DNA of 36,255 bases from Firmicutes bacterium UBA3930. GTDB taxonomy: Bacteria > Bacillota > Clostridia > Caldicoprobacterales > Caldicoprobacteraceae. The DNA lies in NCBI GenBank assembly GCA_002385885.1, contig DGEI01000017.1, positions 1 to 36,255 on the forward strand, given 5' to 3'. Positions 16,139 through 24,666 of this stretch are shown here, piece after piece. The notes under the pieces were generated by a model. That model had not been told where the DNA came from. It saw nothing but the letters and a program-made list of their open reading frames with translations, and did not search any database. The number at the start of each line of letters is the position of its first letter. Position 1 is the stretch's first letter. A program made the translations under genes and the position numbers.

Positions 16139-17395
16139 TCATCCTTCCGGTTCAGAGGTTTCCTCCAATTTATTTTTCAGCTCAGCGTACGCACTTTCCC
16201 CATACTTTCTCCAATGGGAATCGCCAGGGCTGAAGACATATTTTTTCAACGACGCTTCCAGCAAACTCATCTGTGGATCGTCCTGGTATATGTCTCTTAC
16301 GGAAGATATGACAGAAAATGCGCCAATTTGTTTAAGCTCCCTCTGAGCTCCTTCTTCGATCAACATCTTCAGGAAAGAAACACACAGATCAAGTTTTTCC
16401 CTGTTCTCCGTTTTTATAATTCCGTAAGCCGCCACCTGATCAAGGAATAAGCCGTTTTTTCCGCCGGACGGAATCTCCTTGACCGTTATTTCAAAGCCTT
16501 TCCCTATCTGCTGCAGGTTCCGCATCTGATATACGGCCCTGACGTTTCCCAGCATTATCCCAACCCTGCCCTGCATGGCAAATAATTGCCATGCCTCGCC
16601 GAATGAACAATCCAGCATATTATTCGGTAAAGCACGCGCTTCCCTGTGCCATCTCAATATGAGATTATACGCTTTATCATCTATTATTTTATCTTTATCT
16701 CCATGAATAATACTCCATAAAGGACGGGAATGGGAGGTTGAGTATGTACAGAAACCAAAATACTGCTTTTCACTTTTTCCTTCCTGTTTACTGAATGTCA
16801 GGCTTCTCACGGCTGAATCCACAAATGCCCAATCCAGTTCCTCATCAGGAATAATAATATTTGCCTCTTCTATCAGCCGGTTGTTGAATATCAATGCATA
16901 GGGCGCCATCATCCAGGGTACCCCAAAGATCTTTTCACCTTTTGTAATACGCTTTTTCGCAATACCGCAAAATCTGTCAATCTCCTTTTGGCTTAAATAC
17001 GGCTTAAGATCCAGCAAAAGTTCTTGCGGGACTATCTGCTCGTATACCGGTAATGCAATTATATCCGGCAGTAATTCATCCCTCATTTTGCCTTCAAAAT
17101 ACATTTTCATTCTCTCCGGAGTTATCTTCCTTACATCAATGAAGACTCCGGGATTGTTCTTTTCAAACCGCTGAATCTGCTTATTCAACCATCCGGTGTT
17201 ACTGCCTGTCCCGCAATCAACATAGTTGGTATCCCAAAGGGTTATCAGACCTGTCCATTCGGGTTTCTTCACGGTAAGAGGTTCCAAAGGATCGGGCAGG
17301 CTTATACCTCTGGTATAAATTCTTGTCCCTATTATAATCAGCGCTAAAACAATCCCATATAAAAAAAGAGTAAATGGCTTTACCCTTAATCTCAT
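16139..17395 (-). CDS. Extracellular solute-binding protein, family 1-like, without lipobox
   Basis: The 418-residue protein has one N-terminal hydrophobic segment (about residues 9-24, TLFLYGIVLALIIIGT). The periplasmic-binding-protein pattern follows: GLITLWDTNY, then an IQRFEKNNPGVFIDVRKI segment, DIIALPVY and GVPWMMAPYALIFNNRL. Homologues bind sugars or oligosaccharides for ABC importers. Two features are odd. There is no lipobox cysteine, so it may be anchored by an uncleaved signal. No permease or ATPase gene is nearby; it sits between hprK and murB. GGAGGG lies 5 nt before ATG 17395. A sensor or envelope role is possible but unproven. Confidence 0.82.
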   Translation of the reverse strand: MRLRVKPFTLFLYGIVLALIIIGTRIYTRGISLPDPLEPLTVKKPEWTGLITLWDTNYVDCGTGSNTGWLNKQIQRFEKNNPGVFIDVRKITPERMKMYFEGKMRDELLPDIIALPVYEQIVPQELLLDLKPYLSQKEIDRFCGIAKKRITKGEKIFGVPWMMAPYALIFNNRLIEEANIIIPDEELDWAFVDSAVRSLTFSKQEGKSEKQYFGFCTYSTSHSRPLWSIIHGDKDKIIDDKAYNLILRWHREARALPNNMLDCSFGEAWQLFAMQGRVGIMLGNVRAVYQMRNLQQIGKGFEITVKEIPSGGKNGLFLDQVAAYGIIKTENREKLDLCVSFLKMLIEEGAQRELKQIGAFSVISSVRDIYQDDPQMSLLEASLKKYVFSPGDSHWRKYGESAYAELKNKLEETSEPEG

Positions 17396-17499
17396 AAAAT
17401 CCCTCCAAGTAAAACCTTCACTCCATTTATATGGGTATATTCACTTCGGTATTCCTGCTTGAAAAACATACCGTTATCTATAAACAAAAAATACACTAT

Positions 17500-18426
17500 T
17501 TAACTTCTATTGGATTGGATCAATTCATTCAACCTTTCATCCAACTCCCGGGCAGCATGATAGCCCATATTTTTTAGCCTCCAGTTCCTGGCGGCCACTT
17601 CGACAATAATTGCCAGGTTTCTTCCCGGACGAACCGGAAGAACTATTTTAGGCAGCTTTACTCCCAGTATTTCAATATGTTCTTCTATAAGCCCAAGCCT
17701 GTCATATTCTTTATTGTTATCCCAGTTCTCCATATATATTACGATATCCAAAGGTTTATTGTTTATTACAGCACCTACTCCGTACATGGCCTTTATATCG
17801 ATTATGCCTATTCCCCGTATTTCCATGAAATGCCTGATGAGCTCCGGCGCTTCTCCAATAAGCCGGTTCTCGGCTACCTTTTTTATTTCCACAGCATCAT
17901 CAGCTACAAGCCGATGGCCTCTTTTTATCAACTCCAGGGCTGTTTCGCTTTTCCCTATACCGCTTTCTCCTATCAAAAACACTCCTGCCCCGTATACATC
18001 AACAAGAACACCGTGCCGGGTTATTCTGGGAGCCAGGGCTGATGAAAGGTAGCTTGTAAGTCTGCTGATAAGAGTAGTGGTGGCCTGCCGGGAGCGAAAT
18101 ACCGGACGATTGTACCGTACTGCACAATCCATCAGATATTCGGGTATGTCCATGTTCCTCGATATAATAATGCAGGGAATATCGTAGCTTAATAATTGGC
18201 AAAGCCTGTCCTGCCTGATCTCGGGCTTCAGACCTTCCAAATAGGTCATTTCGGTCTTTCCCAATACCTGAATCCTCTCGCTGGCGAAGTAATCAAAAAA
18301 TCCGGCCAGTTGGAGGCCCGGCCTGTTTATATCACTAGTCGTAACTTCAATATCCGTCCTGTCGCCCCTGTATACAAACTCAAAATCCAAAACCTTCGCA
18401 ACCTCATCAATTCCTACTGAGTTCAA
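17500..18426 (-). CDS. hprK: HPr(Ser) kinase/phosphorylase
   Basis: The 308-residue protein has the catalytic-domain start RHGVLVDVYG with the conserved His (139), Walker A GESGIGKS (153-160), DDAVEI with the catalytic Asp pair (176-177), and the family signature EIRGIGIIDIKAMYG (202-216). HprK phosphorylates Ser46 of HPr and Crh when fructose 1,6-bisphosphate is high, and removes the phosphate when inorganic phosphate is high, driving CcpA-dependent catabolite control. Its likely partner Crh is encoded at 11024-11311. The TTG start at 18426 overlaps the HAD gene stop by 4 bp, and GGAGGAAAG inside the HAD gene end serves as binding site. Confidence 0.96.
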   Translation of the reverse strand: MNSVGIDEVAKVLDFEFVYRGDRTDIEVTTSDINRPGLQLAGFFDYFASERIQVLGKTEMTYLEGLKPEIRQDRLCQLLSYDIPCIIISRNMDIPEYLMDCAVRYNRPVFRSRQATTTLISRLTSYLSSALAPRITRHGVLVDVYGAGVFLIGESGIGKSETALELIKRGHRLVADDAVEIKKVAENRLIGEAPELIRHFMEIRGIGIIDIKAMYGVGAVINNKPLDIVIYMENWDNNKEYDRLGLIEEHIEILGVKLPKIVLPVRPGRNLAIIVEVAARNWRLKNMGYHAARELDERLNELIQSNRS

Positions 18427-19235
18427 ACATTCTTTCCTCCTTCCATGATAAATCTTTCAACTGCATGGGCAACTCCGTCATCATTGTTAGTATAGGTTAT
18501 ATAATCTGCCTGGCTTTTAACAACCTCGGAAGCGTTCCCCATAGCCACGCCTAAACCGGCATACTTCAACATGTGTATATCATTATAGCTGTCACCAATA
18601 GCAATTATTTCCTCCCGCTTTATCCCATGTTTGACGGCCAGAAACTTCAGAGCGTTTCCCTTGGTAGCTTCAATATTTGTAAATTCGAGATAATTTGATT
18701 TTGATACAACTACCTCCAGCCTGCCTTTATATTTCTCTCGGAAATATTCCTGCCACTTCAGAATATTCTCAGGCTCATCAACAATTACGAGTTTAGTCGG
18801 TTGATTAGTTAAGAAATCCCGGAGGGGGCCTACTGCTTCTCCTTCTATCCCGCTTACTCTCCGGTAAATATCGGAATATGCATTATCTTTCTCGTAAAAA
18901 TACATGTCATTAACAAATACCTGCAAGTGTATATTATTGTTATGGCATTCTGAGATAATCTCCCTTGCATAATCCAGATCAACAGGAATATGCATAAGAA
19001 TATCCCTGGTCAAAGAATCAGCAATAAGAGCCCCTTGATATGTTATGACCGGGGAACTAATATCAAGGTACTCAACGTAAGGAATCGCAGACCTGAGCAT
19101 CCGGCCTGTTGCTATAACTACTAAAACACCATGATCAACAGCGTATCTGACAGCCCTCTTGTTCTTCTCACTTATTCCCAAATCATCATTTAGCAGTGAA
19201 TCATCCAAATCGATGGCAATCATTCTGTATTTCAA
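18423..19235 (-). CDS. Cof-type HAD-IIB hydrolase
   Basis: The 270 residues contain the HAD motifs: DLDDSLLNDD (motif I, residues 9-18), ATGRM (motif II), a lysine in TKGNALKFLAVKHGI (motif III) and GDSYNDIHMLKYAGLGVAMGNA (motif IV). The C2B cap places it in the Cof/YbdH-like sugar-phosphate phosphatase group; the substrate is not predictable. The TTG start at 19235 is supported by GAGGTG 7 nt upstream; ATG 19223 is the alternative. It is translationally coupled to hprK. Confidence 0.92.
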   Translation of the reverse strand: MKYRMIAIDLDDSLLNDDLGISEKNKRAVRYAVDHGVLVVIATGRMLRSAIPYVEYLDISSPVITYQGALIADSLTRDILMHIPVDLDYAREIISECHNNNIHLQVFVNDMYFYEKDNAYSDIYRRVSGIEGEAVGPLRDFLTNQPTKLVIVDEPENILKWQEYFREKYKGRLEVVVSKSNYLEFTNIEATKGNALKFLAVKHGIKREEIIAIGDSYNDIHMLKYAGLGVAMGNASEVVKSQADYITYTNNDDGVAHAVERFIMEGGKNV

Positions 19236-19300
19236 ATACTGTCACCTCATATCCTGCTTTCATCATTACATATTTAGTTAACTGTTGAATAAATCATTCC

Positions 19301-19498
19301 TTACATGATCCGCTGCCTTGGCGGAATAACCGCCCATGCTATCAGATAAGCAATAACTCCTCCAAACATAGCGGTAAATATGGTTACAAGCAGCCATGCG
19401 AGCCTGATAATTGTAGAGTCAACTTCAAAATATTCGGCAATACCTCCGCAAACACCGCCGATTTTTTTATCGGCTTCGGAAAGATACAACTTCTTCAT
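19301..19498 (-). CDS. PspC-domain small membrane protein
   Basis: This 65-residue protein starts MKKLYLSEADKKIGGVCGGIAEYF, the hallmark of the PspC domain, followed by a hydrophobic segment (LAWLLVTIFTAMFGGVIAYLIAWAVI) and the typical PPR tail. PspC proteins take part in phage-shock and envelope-stress responses in some bacteria; in Firmicutes the role is less defined. GTG 19507 is in frame, but GGGGGT would abut it, so ATG 19498 is the better start. No other psp gene is nearby. Confidence 0.88.
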   Translation of the reverse strand: MKKLYLSEADKKIGGVCGGIAEYFEVDSTIIRLAWLLVTIFTAMFGGVIAYLIAWAVIPPRQRIM

Positions 19499-19546
19499 TT
19501 GGCACACCCCCTATACAGACACTGGATAACAGTATATGACAGTAAT

Positions 19547-19575
19547 AGTATATACGCTGAACACAGCCGTGTCCA
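19547..19575 (-). promoter_or_regulatory. Sigma-A-like promoter of the PspC gene
   Basis: On the minus strand TGGACA (19570-19575) and TATACT (19547-19552) are 17 bp apart, each one mismatch from consensus, about 50 bp before ATG 19498. A heptamer AGTATAT occurs at 19531-19537 and 19547-19553 on the plus strand, the second covering the -10. Confidence 0.65.
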
Positions 19576-19712
19576 GAACTGATTTACGTCATTTTCACGC
19601 CATATGCCCGCAAAAAACGTCTTTGATGCTTTTCACCGGCACTGACAAACCGGCCGGATATTTGTTGGTAATCACATGACCTGTCGGATGCCGGTATAAT
19701 AAAGGAATCATA

Positions 19713-21584
19713 CTAATATTTGAGGTATTCAAGCACATTTTGAGCGGCCCTGCGGTTCATTCCTTTTATTCTGGCCAGTTCTTCCAGTGATGATTTTTTG
19801 ATGGCTTCCACGGTTCCAAAATGCTTGATCAGTATCTTTCTGCGCTTCTCGCCAATTCCCGGGATTTCCTCCAGTACCGAATGCAGCCTGCTTTTTTTCC
19901 TGAGACTCCGATGATAGCTTAATGCAAACCGGTGGGCTTCATCCCGTATCCTCTGCAAAAGATGCAAAGCAGCTGAATTTTTGGGTATGTTAACCGGGTC
20001 ATCCTGCCCCTCTACATACACTTCTTCAAACTTTTCAGCCAAGCTTATAACGGGTATATCTTTAAGACCCAAGCTTCGAACAACACTGACTGCCGCATTC
20101 AACTGACCTTTGCCACCATCCACAAGCACTAAATCCGGCATACGGGAAAACTTGCCGTCTTCAGCAGATTTGTCCTGTTCCATCAGTTTCTTCTTTTCCT
20201 CCAGGCCCCTCCTAAACCGCCTTTCTATCACTTCGGCCATACTGGCATAATCGTTCGGGCCTATAACCCCTTTTATTCTGAATCTCCTGTAGTCGCTGTT
20301 CTTCGGGTTCCCCCCTTCAAATACAACCATGGATGCCACCGAATCGGTTCCCTGTATATTGGAAATATCAAAAGCTTCTATCCTGTCCGGCAGCCGGTCT
20401 AAACCCAGGTAACCGGCCAGCTCCCTGACAGCGCCTTCTGTCCTGGCCTTTTCCCTCCGTATACTCTCGGCAATATGCTGTAATCCTTCAGAAGCGTTAC
20501 GTATGGCCATATTCAGCAGTTCCTTTTTTTCGCCTCTTTTAGGCACATTCAGGTATACCCGGTTTCCCCTCCTGTCAGACAACCATTTCATTATTACCTC
20601 AGCATCATCTATTTCATCCTGTATAAGAATGGTTTTCGGTATATACTGGGACATCAGGTAAAACTGTTTAATAAAGGAAGATATTATCTCATCAAGTTCG
20701 GTCCCCTGTGTATCTTCCAGTGTCAACTGTTGAGCGCCGGTAAGTTTGCTGTTGCGTATAAAGAATAACTGGGCTACGGTATTGTATGCATCCTGGGCAA
20801 AAGCCAGAACATCCATATCCTCAATGGCAGATGTATATACTATTTTTTGATTTTCCAGGATCTGCTCTACAGCGGTAATTCTATCCCTCAACCGGGCAGC
20901 TTTCTCAAATTCAAGATTATTAGCTGCTTCAGCCATTTTAAGCCTAAGTTCATCAAGAAGATCTTCGTGCTTTCCTTCAAGAAACTTCGAAACCTGCTTT
21001 ATCATAGCTTTGTATTCGTCTCTGTCAACATTTCCCTGACATGGTCCCTGGCATTGATTTATATGATAATACAGGCAAGGCCTCCCGACTTTTACTCCCT
21101 GTTTAAGATTCCTGCTGCAGGATCTTATGGGAAATATATTTCTTAATAATTCAATCGTTTCTTTAACAGCTCTCGCATTCGTATAAGGCCCATAGTATTT
21201 CCCGCTGTCCTTTTTCACCCTGCGGGTTACGATAACCCTGGGATACTCCTCTTCATTTGTTATCTTTATAAAAGGATAACTCTTGTCATCCTTGAGCATA
21301 ACATTATATTTTGGCTTATGCTTTTTGATCAGGTTGCATTCCAGAATAAGGGCTTCCAGTTCTGAATCTGTCAGGATATATTCAAAGTCCCATATCTGGC
21401 TTACCATGGTGCGGGTCTTCAAAGAGTGATTTCTTGAAGATTGGAAATACTGCCTGACCCTGTTTTTAATTGATACGGCCTTCCCTACATAAATCACAAT
21501 ACCTGTATCATCTTTCATGATATATACCCCCGGTTGATCCGGAAGGTTCCTTAATTTATCTTTAATGTGCTCCATACCCTCCAC
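19713..21584 (-). CDS. uvrC: Excinuclease ABC subunit C
   Basis: The protein has a GIY-YIG nuclease domain at its start (LPDQPGVYIMKDD, then VIYVGKAVSIKNRVRQYF), a UVR motif (ANNLEFEKAARLRDR), the UvrC RNase H-like endonuclease core (EAFDISNIQGTDSVASMVV, LVDGGKGQLNAA) and helix-hairpin-helix repeats at the C-terminus (LEEIPGIGEKRRKILIKHFG). It makes both incisions in nucleotide excision repair with UvrA and UvrB, which are not in this window. The frame is open to 21668, but the conserved N-terminus begins near 21575. GTG 21584 has GGAG 7 nt upstream and ATG 21575 is the alternative. Confidence 0.95.
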   Translation of the reverse strand: MEGMEHIKDKLRNLPDQPGVYIMKDDTGIVIYVGKAVSIKNRVRQYFQSSRNHSLKTRTMVSQIWDFEYILTDSELEALILECNLIKKHKPKYNVMLKDDKSYPFIKITNEEEYPRVIVTRRVKKDSGKYYGPYTNARAVKETIELLRNIFPIRSCSRNLKQGVKVGRPCLYYHINQCQGPCQGNVDRDEYKAMIKQVSKFLEGKHEDLLDELRLKMAEAANNLEFEKAARLRDRITAVEQILENQKIVYTSAIEDMDVLAFAQDAYNTVAQLFFIRNSKLTGAQQLTLEDTQGTELDEIISSFIKQFYLMSQYIPKTILIQDEIDDAEVIMKWLSDRRGNRVYLNVPKRGEKKELLNMAIRNASEGLQHIAESIRREKARTEGAVRELAGYLGLDRLPDRIEAFDISNIQGTDSVASMVVFEGGNPKNSDYRRFRIKGVIGPNDYASMAEVIERRFRRGLEEKKKLMEQDKSAEDGKFSRMPDLVLVDGGKGQLNAAVSVVRSLGLKDIPVISLAEKFEEVYVEGQDDPVNIPKNSAALHLLQRIRDEAHRFALSYHRSLRKKSRLHSVLEEIPGIGEKRRKILIKHFGTVEAIKKSSLEELARIKGMNRRAAQNVLEYLKY

Positions 21585-21629
21585 TGTCCTTCTCCAAATC
21601 AATAATTGACGCAGGCAATATACCGCCAA

Positions 21630-21650
21630 TATAGCATGAATAATGCTATA
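21630..21650 (-). repeat. Perfect 8-bp inverted repeat in the uvrC leader
   Basis: TATAGCAT and ATGCTATA are separated by 5 nt and begin 3 nt downstream of the predicted -10 of uvrC. It could be an operator or a stem at the mRNA 5' end. It does not match the Gram-positive LexA box (GAAC-N4-GTTC type). Confidence 0.6.
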
Positions 21651-21653
21651 ACT

Positions 21654-21662
21654 ATTATAACA
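21654..21662 (-). promoter_or_regulatory. Candidate extended -10 promoter for uvrC
   Basis: TGTTATAAT on the minus strand lies 70 bp upstream of GTG 21584, at the ALDH gene's 3' end. No clear -35 is present. Confidence 0.5.
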
Positions 21663-21668
21663 TAACAA

Positions 21669-23111
21669 TCATAAATAACGGATTCTTATATGTTTTGCAT
21701 GCAGATATTCGTATAATCCCTCAGGACCATGCTCAAATCCAAACCCGCTGTCTTTCCACCCACCGTATGGCGCATTTATCACTCCTGCATCAACATTATT
21801 CACCGCTATATTTCCGGCCGCAATATCCCGGCACAGCCGTTTTGCGGTGCTGATATCCTGGGTAAACACTATTGCTGCCAAACCATACCGTGTATCATTG
21901 GCCAATTCTACAGCCTCATCGAGCGTACCAAACGGCATGACGCCTGCTAATGGGCCAAAGGTCTCTTCCCGCATAACCAGCATGTTATGATTTACATCGC
22001 GCAGTATTGTAGGCTCAAAGAAATAACCTTTTTCAAACTTGGCACCCTCAGGCCGCTTACCGCCGCACACAACCTTTGCACCCTTTTCAACAGCGTCCTG
22101 TATATGGGATATGGTCTTTTCCACTCCTGCCGGAGTACACATCGGCCCTAAATCACATTTATCGGTTAAACCGTTCCCTATTACAAGTTTTTCAGTGGCT
22201 TTGGCAAACCTTTCTACAAATTCCTCGTATATCTCGAAGTCCACATATATTCTATTAACAGCTATGCATATCTGTCCCATGTTTCGGAACGAGCGCCTTA
22301 CCGCCCCGGAAACAGCGGCATCCAGATTACAATCCTTGCATACAATCATGGGCAGGCTGCCGCCTAATTCCAATGAAACTTTTTTTAGGGTTTCAGCGCT
22401 GCCCTTTAAAACCTCCCTGCCTACTTCCGTAGAGCCTGTAAAAGCTATCTTCTTAACAACGGGACTGCCGATCAGTACAGGGCCAATCACCGCTCCGGGC
22501 CCGGTAACGGCATTCAACACGCAATCGGGAAGTCCTGCATCGGCGAGGCATTTAATAAATGCCAAGGGGGAAAGGGGGGTCTCAGATGGCAGCTTAGCTA
22601 CAAGCGTACAACCGGCAGCCAATGCAGCTCCTACCTTCCAGGCCAGCAGTTCGATTGGATAGTTCCAGGGAGATATGGCCGCCGCCACACCAATAGGCTG
22701 GTATATAACCATGCTCCCGGTACCGGGTTCCTCATTTGCGATGATCCTGCCGTATATCCTTTCTCCCTCTTCAGCGTAATAGCGGAGAATATTAGCGCCC
22801 TTTATTACCTCTCCTTCGGCTTCAGCAAGAGGTTTGCCCTGCTCCATGGTGAGAAGCCTGGCTATATCTTCAGAACGTTTCAAAACCAGTTCACTGGCCT
22901 TTCGGAGATATTTTCCCCTTTCAAAAGGTGTCATACGGCTCCATGATGAAAAAACAGAATCCGCCGCATTTATGGCATCTTCCACATCCGATTTGCCGGC
23001 AAGGGGTACCTCTGCAAATACCTCTCCGGCAGCCGGATTAACAACTTCCATAACATCTCCGTTTTTTGACCTGACCCATTTACCGCCTATCAACATCCTC
23101 TCGTGTATCAT
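21669..23111 (-). CDS. NAD(P)-dependent aldehyde dehydrogenase
   Basis: The 480-residue protein is a member of the ALDH superfamily close to succinate-semialdehyde and related dehydrogenases. It has ISPWNYPIELLAWK near residue 145, the cofactor-loop FTGSTEVGREV, the catalytic Glu in LELGGSLPMIV and the catalytic Cys in FRNMGQICIAVNRIY. It ends with the conserved APYGGWKDSGFG segment. The gene overlaps the cupin gene by 4 bp (ATGA), and GGAGG lies 10 nt before ATG 23111. Clustering with a DHDPS-family lyase suggests it oxidises an aldehyde made by that enzyme, for example 2-oxoglutarate semialdehyde; this is inference. Succinate semialdehyde is an equally possible substrate. Confidence 0.92.
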   Translation of the reverse strand: MIHERMLIGGKWVRSKNGDVMEVVNPAAGEVFAEVPLAGKSDVEDAINAADSVFSSWSRMTPFERGKYLRKASELVLKRSEDIARLLTMEQGKPLAEAEGEVIKGANILRYYAEEGERIYGRIIANEEPGTGSMVIYQPIGVAAAISPWNYPIELLAWKVGAALAAGCTLVAKLPSETPLSPLAFIKCLADAGLPDCVLNAVTGPGAVIGPVLIGSPVVKKIAFTGSTEVGREVLKGSAETLKKVSLELGGSLPMIVCKDCNLDAAVSGAVRRSFRNMGQICIAVNRIYVDFEIYEEFVERFAKATEKLVIGNGLTDKCDLGPMCTPAGVEKTISHIQDAVEKGAKVVCGGKRPEGAKFEKGYFFEPTILRDVNHNMLVMREETFGPLAGVMPFGTLDEAVELANDTRYGLAAIVFTQDISTAKRLCRDIAAGNIAVNNVDAGVINAPYGGWKDSGFGFEHGPEGLYEYLHAKHIRIRYL

Positions 23112-23500
23112 TTTTCACATTCCTCCGGATCCAGTTTTCCGGTCACCCACAAAACAACCAGGGGCAAGTTTCCCTTCTGATAGGTGGTATGAAATTCCCG
23201 CGGAGGCACGTATAACGCATCACCGGCTTTTATAGGAAACTCATCGTCTCCCACAACCATAACTCCTTCACCTGAAATGACAAAATAGACCTCTTCTTCA
23301 TCATGGGAATGGCCTGTGGTCCTTCCGGTAGGATAAATAACAGTATAACCCATTTTGAGCCTTTTTGACGGAGATTCCTCCGGGTCTATAAGAAAATAAG
23401 TATCCCTGAGAACGGCCTTATCACGATCTTTGACCCTCGCCCTGAGAGACCGCGGATCAATATCAGGTTGTTTTGACTGTACATTAACTACATATTTCAT
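23108..23500 (-). CDS. Cupin-domain protein
   Basis: The 130-residue protein has a single cupin barrel: motif 1 is GRTTGHSHDEEEVYFVISGEG, with HxH and a later Glu as metal ligands; motif 2 is AGDALYVPPREFHTTY. The metal site appears complete. Small cupins serve as isomerases, lyases or ligand sensors. This one is translationally coupled to the aldehyde dehydrogenase, so it may act in the same pathway, for example as a sugar or keto-acid isomerase. The start at ATG 23500 has AAGGGGG about 10 nt upstream; TTG 23509 is in frame but too close to that site. Confidence 0.85.
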   Translation of the reverse strand: MKYVVNVQSKQPDIDPRSLRARVKDRDKAVLRDTYFLIDPEESPSKRLKMGYTVIYPTGRTTGHSHDEEEVYFVISGEGVMVVGDDEFPIKAGDALYVPPREFHTTYQKGNLPLVVLWVTGKLDPEECEK

Positions 23501-23550
23501 CCTGAACAATACCCCCTTCTTTCAACATTTTTCCCAAAGTATCAATATAG

Positions 23551-23606
23551 TATATATAAAAACAGCCCAGCCCTTCGGGACTTAAGGCAGTCCTTCTTCG
23601 CTGTTT
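23551..23606 (-). terminator. Candidate terminator or attenuator between dehydrogenase and cupin genes
   Basis: On the minus strand AAACAGC (23600-23606) pairs with GCTGTTT (23560-23566), followed by TTTTTATATATA. An inner hairpin GGACT-GCCTTA-AGTCC lies within the loop. It could end the dehydrogenase transcript or set the level of cupin-ALDH expression. Confidence 0.5.
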
Positions 23607-23673
23607 CTTTCTGTATCAGCCGCCGCACCATTGCAGGTAAAACAAAAGCCTTAAGTTCTTTGCATCGATCAAA

Positions 23674-24639
23674 TTACTCAAGGCTAAGTTCTTTCCTGTT
23701 AACAATGTATTCCGGCAATCTGCCCTCAAGGCAGTCAATAACCTGTTTTACCGCTTGTACCGCCATTTTCATGCCCGATTCCTTAGTGAGAGCCGCAGCA
23801 TGGGGAGTCAGTATAACATTATCAAGCTCCAGTAAAGGATCTTCAGGCTCCGGAGGCTCCTTACAGAAAACATCCAGGGCTGCTCCGGCTATCTTCCGGT
23901 TTTTTAGGGCTTCAACCAATGCATCCTGATCAATTACTTCCCCTCTGCTGGTATTGATGATATATGCAGTGGGTTTCATTATATCTATTAACTGCTTCGT
24001 CACCATTTTGTGCGTACCAGGTATATTGGGGACATGCAAGGTAATGATATCAGCTTTGGAAAATATCTCACTTAAACTGTTACAGAATTGGACATCACCG
24101 CTGTTAAAGCACTGCCTGTCAACGTAGGGATCATAACCCAGGATATTCATGCCCAGGGCCTTACACCGCACCAGGACTTCCCGTCCTATTTTTCCCAGAC
24201 CTACTATCCCAACGGTTTTTCCGGCCGCTTGTTCAGCAATCAGTTCGTTTCTTTTATACCATTGCCTGCTGCGAACATAATCATCCATTTTGGATATCTG
24301 TTTTACCAGCGCCAGCATAAGCGCTATTGTATGCTCAGCCACCGGCACGCTGTTTATACCCGGCAGGTTACATACCATAACACCATGCTGTGTGGCAGCC
24401 TCCACATCTATATTATCATACCCGGCTCCCGTTCTGGAAATAATCTTTAACTTAGGCGCTGCCTGAATAATCCTTGGCGTGATTTTTGCCCTGCTCCTTA
24501 AAATTATCGCAAATGCATCATGGACTTCATTAACTATGGCCTGTTCAGTAATATCATCCAATATGACAACCTCGGCCTTGCCTTTTAGCAGCTGCAGCGC
24601 TTCATCAATAATTTTTTCCGGCAACAATACCTTTTCCAT
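23674..24639 (-). CDS. D-2-hydroxyacid dehydrogenase, phosphoglycerate dehydrogenase-like
   Basis: The 321 residues show the substrate domain (SRTGAGYDNID, GVMVCNLPGINSVPVAEH), the Rossmann motif TVGIVGLGKIGREVL, and the catalytic Arg (INTSRGEVID), Glu (FCKEPP) and His (LTPHAAA) of the D-isomer 2-hydroxyacid dehydrogenases. It lacks the ACT and extra C-terminal domains of long SerA. It is probably not the serine-biosynthesis enzyme and more likely acts on glycerate, glyoxylate or a 2-keto acid from the neighbouring lyase pathway. ATG 24639 follows an AGAAGGA site. The gene lies 27 bp after the DHDPS-family gene. Confidence 0.9.
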   Translation of the reverse strand: MEKVLLPEKIIDEALQLLKGKAEVVILDDITEQAIVNEVHDAFAIILRSRAKITPRIIQAAPKLKIISRTGAGYDNIDVEAATQHGVMVCNLPGINSVPVAEHTIALMLALVKQISKMDDYVRSRQWYKRNELIAEQAAGKTVGIVGLGKIGREVLVRCKALGMNILGYDPYVDRQCFNSGDVQFCNSLSEIFSKADIITLHVPNIPGTHKMVTKQLIDIMKPTAYIINTSRGEVIDQDALVEALKNRKIAGAALDVFCKEPPEPEDPLLELDNVILTPHAAALTKESGMKMAVQAVKQVIDCLEGRLPEYIVNRKELSLE

Positions 24640-24666
24640 ATCCTTCTCTTCCCGTAAACAAATATA

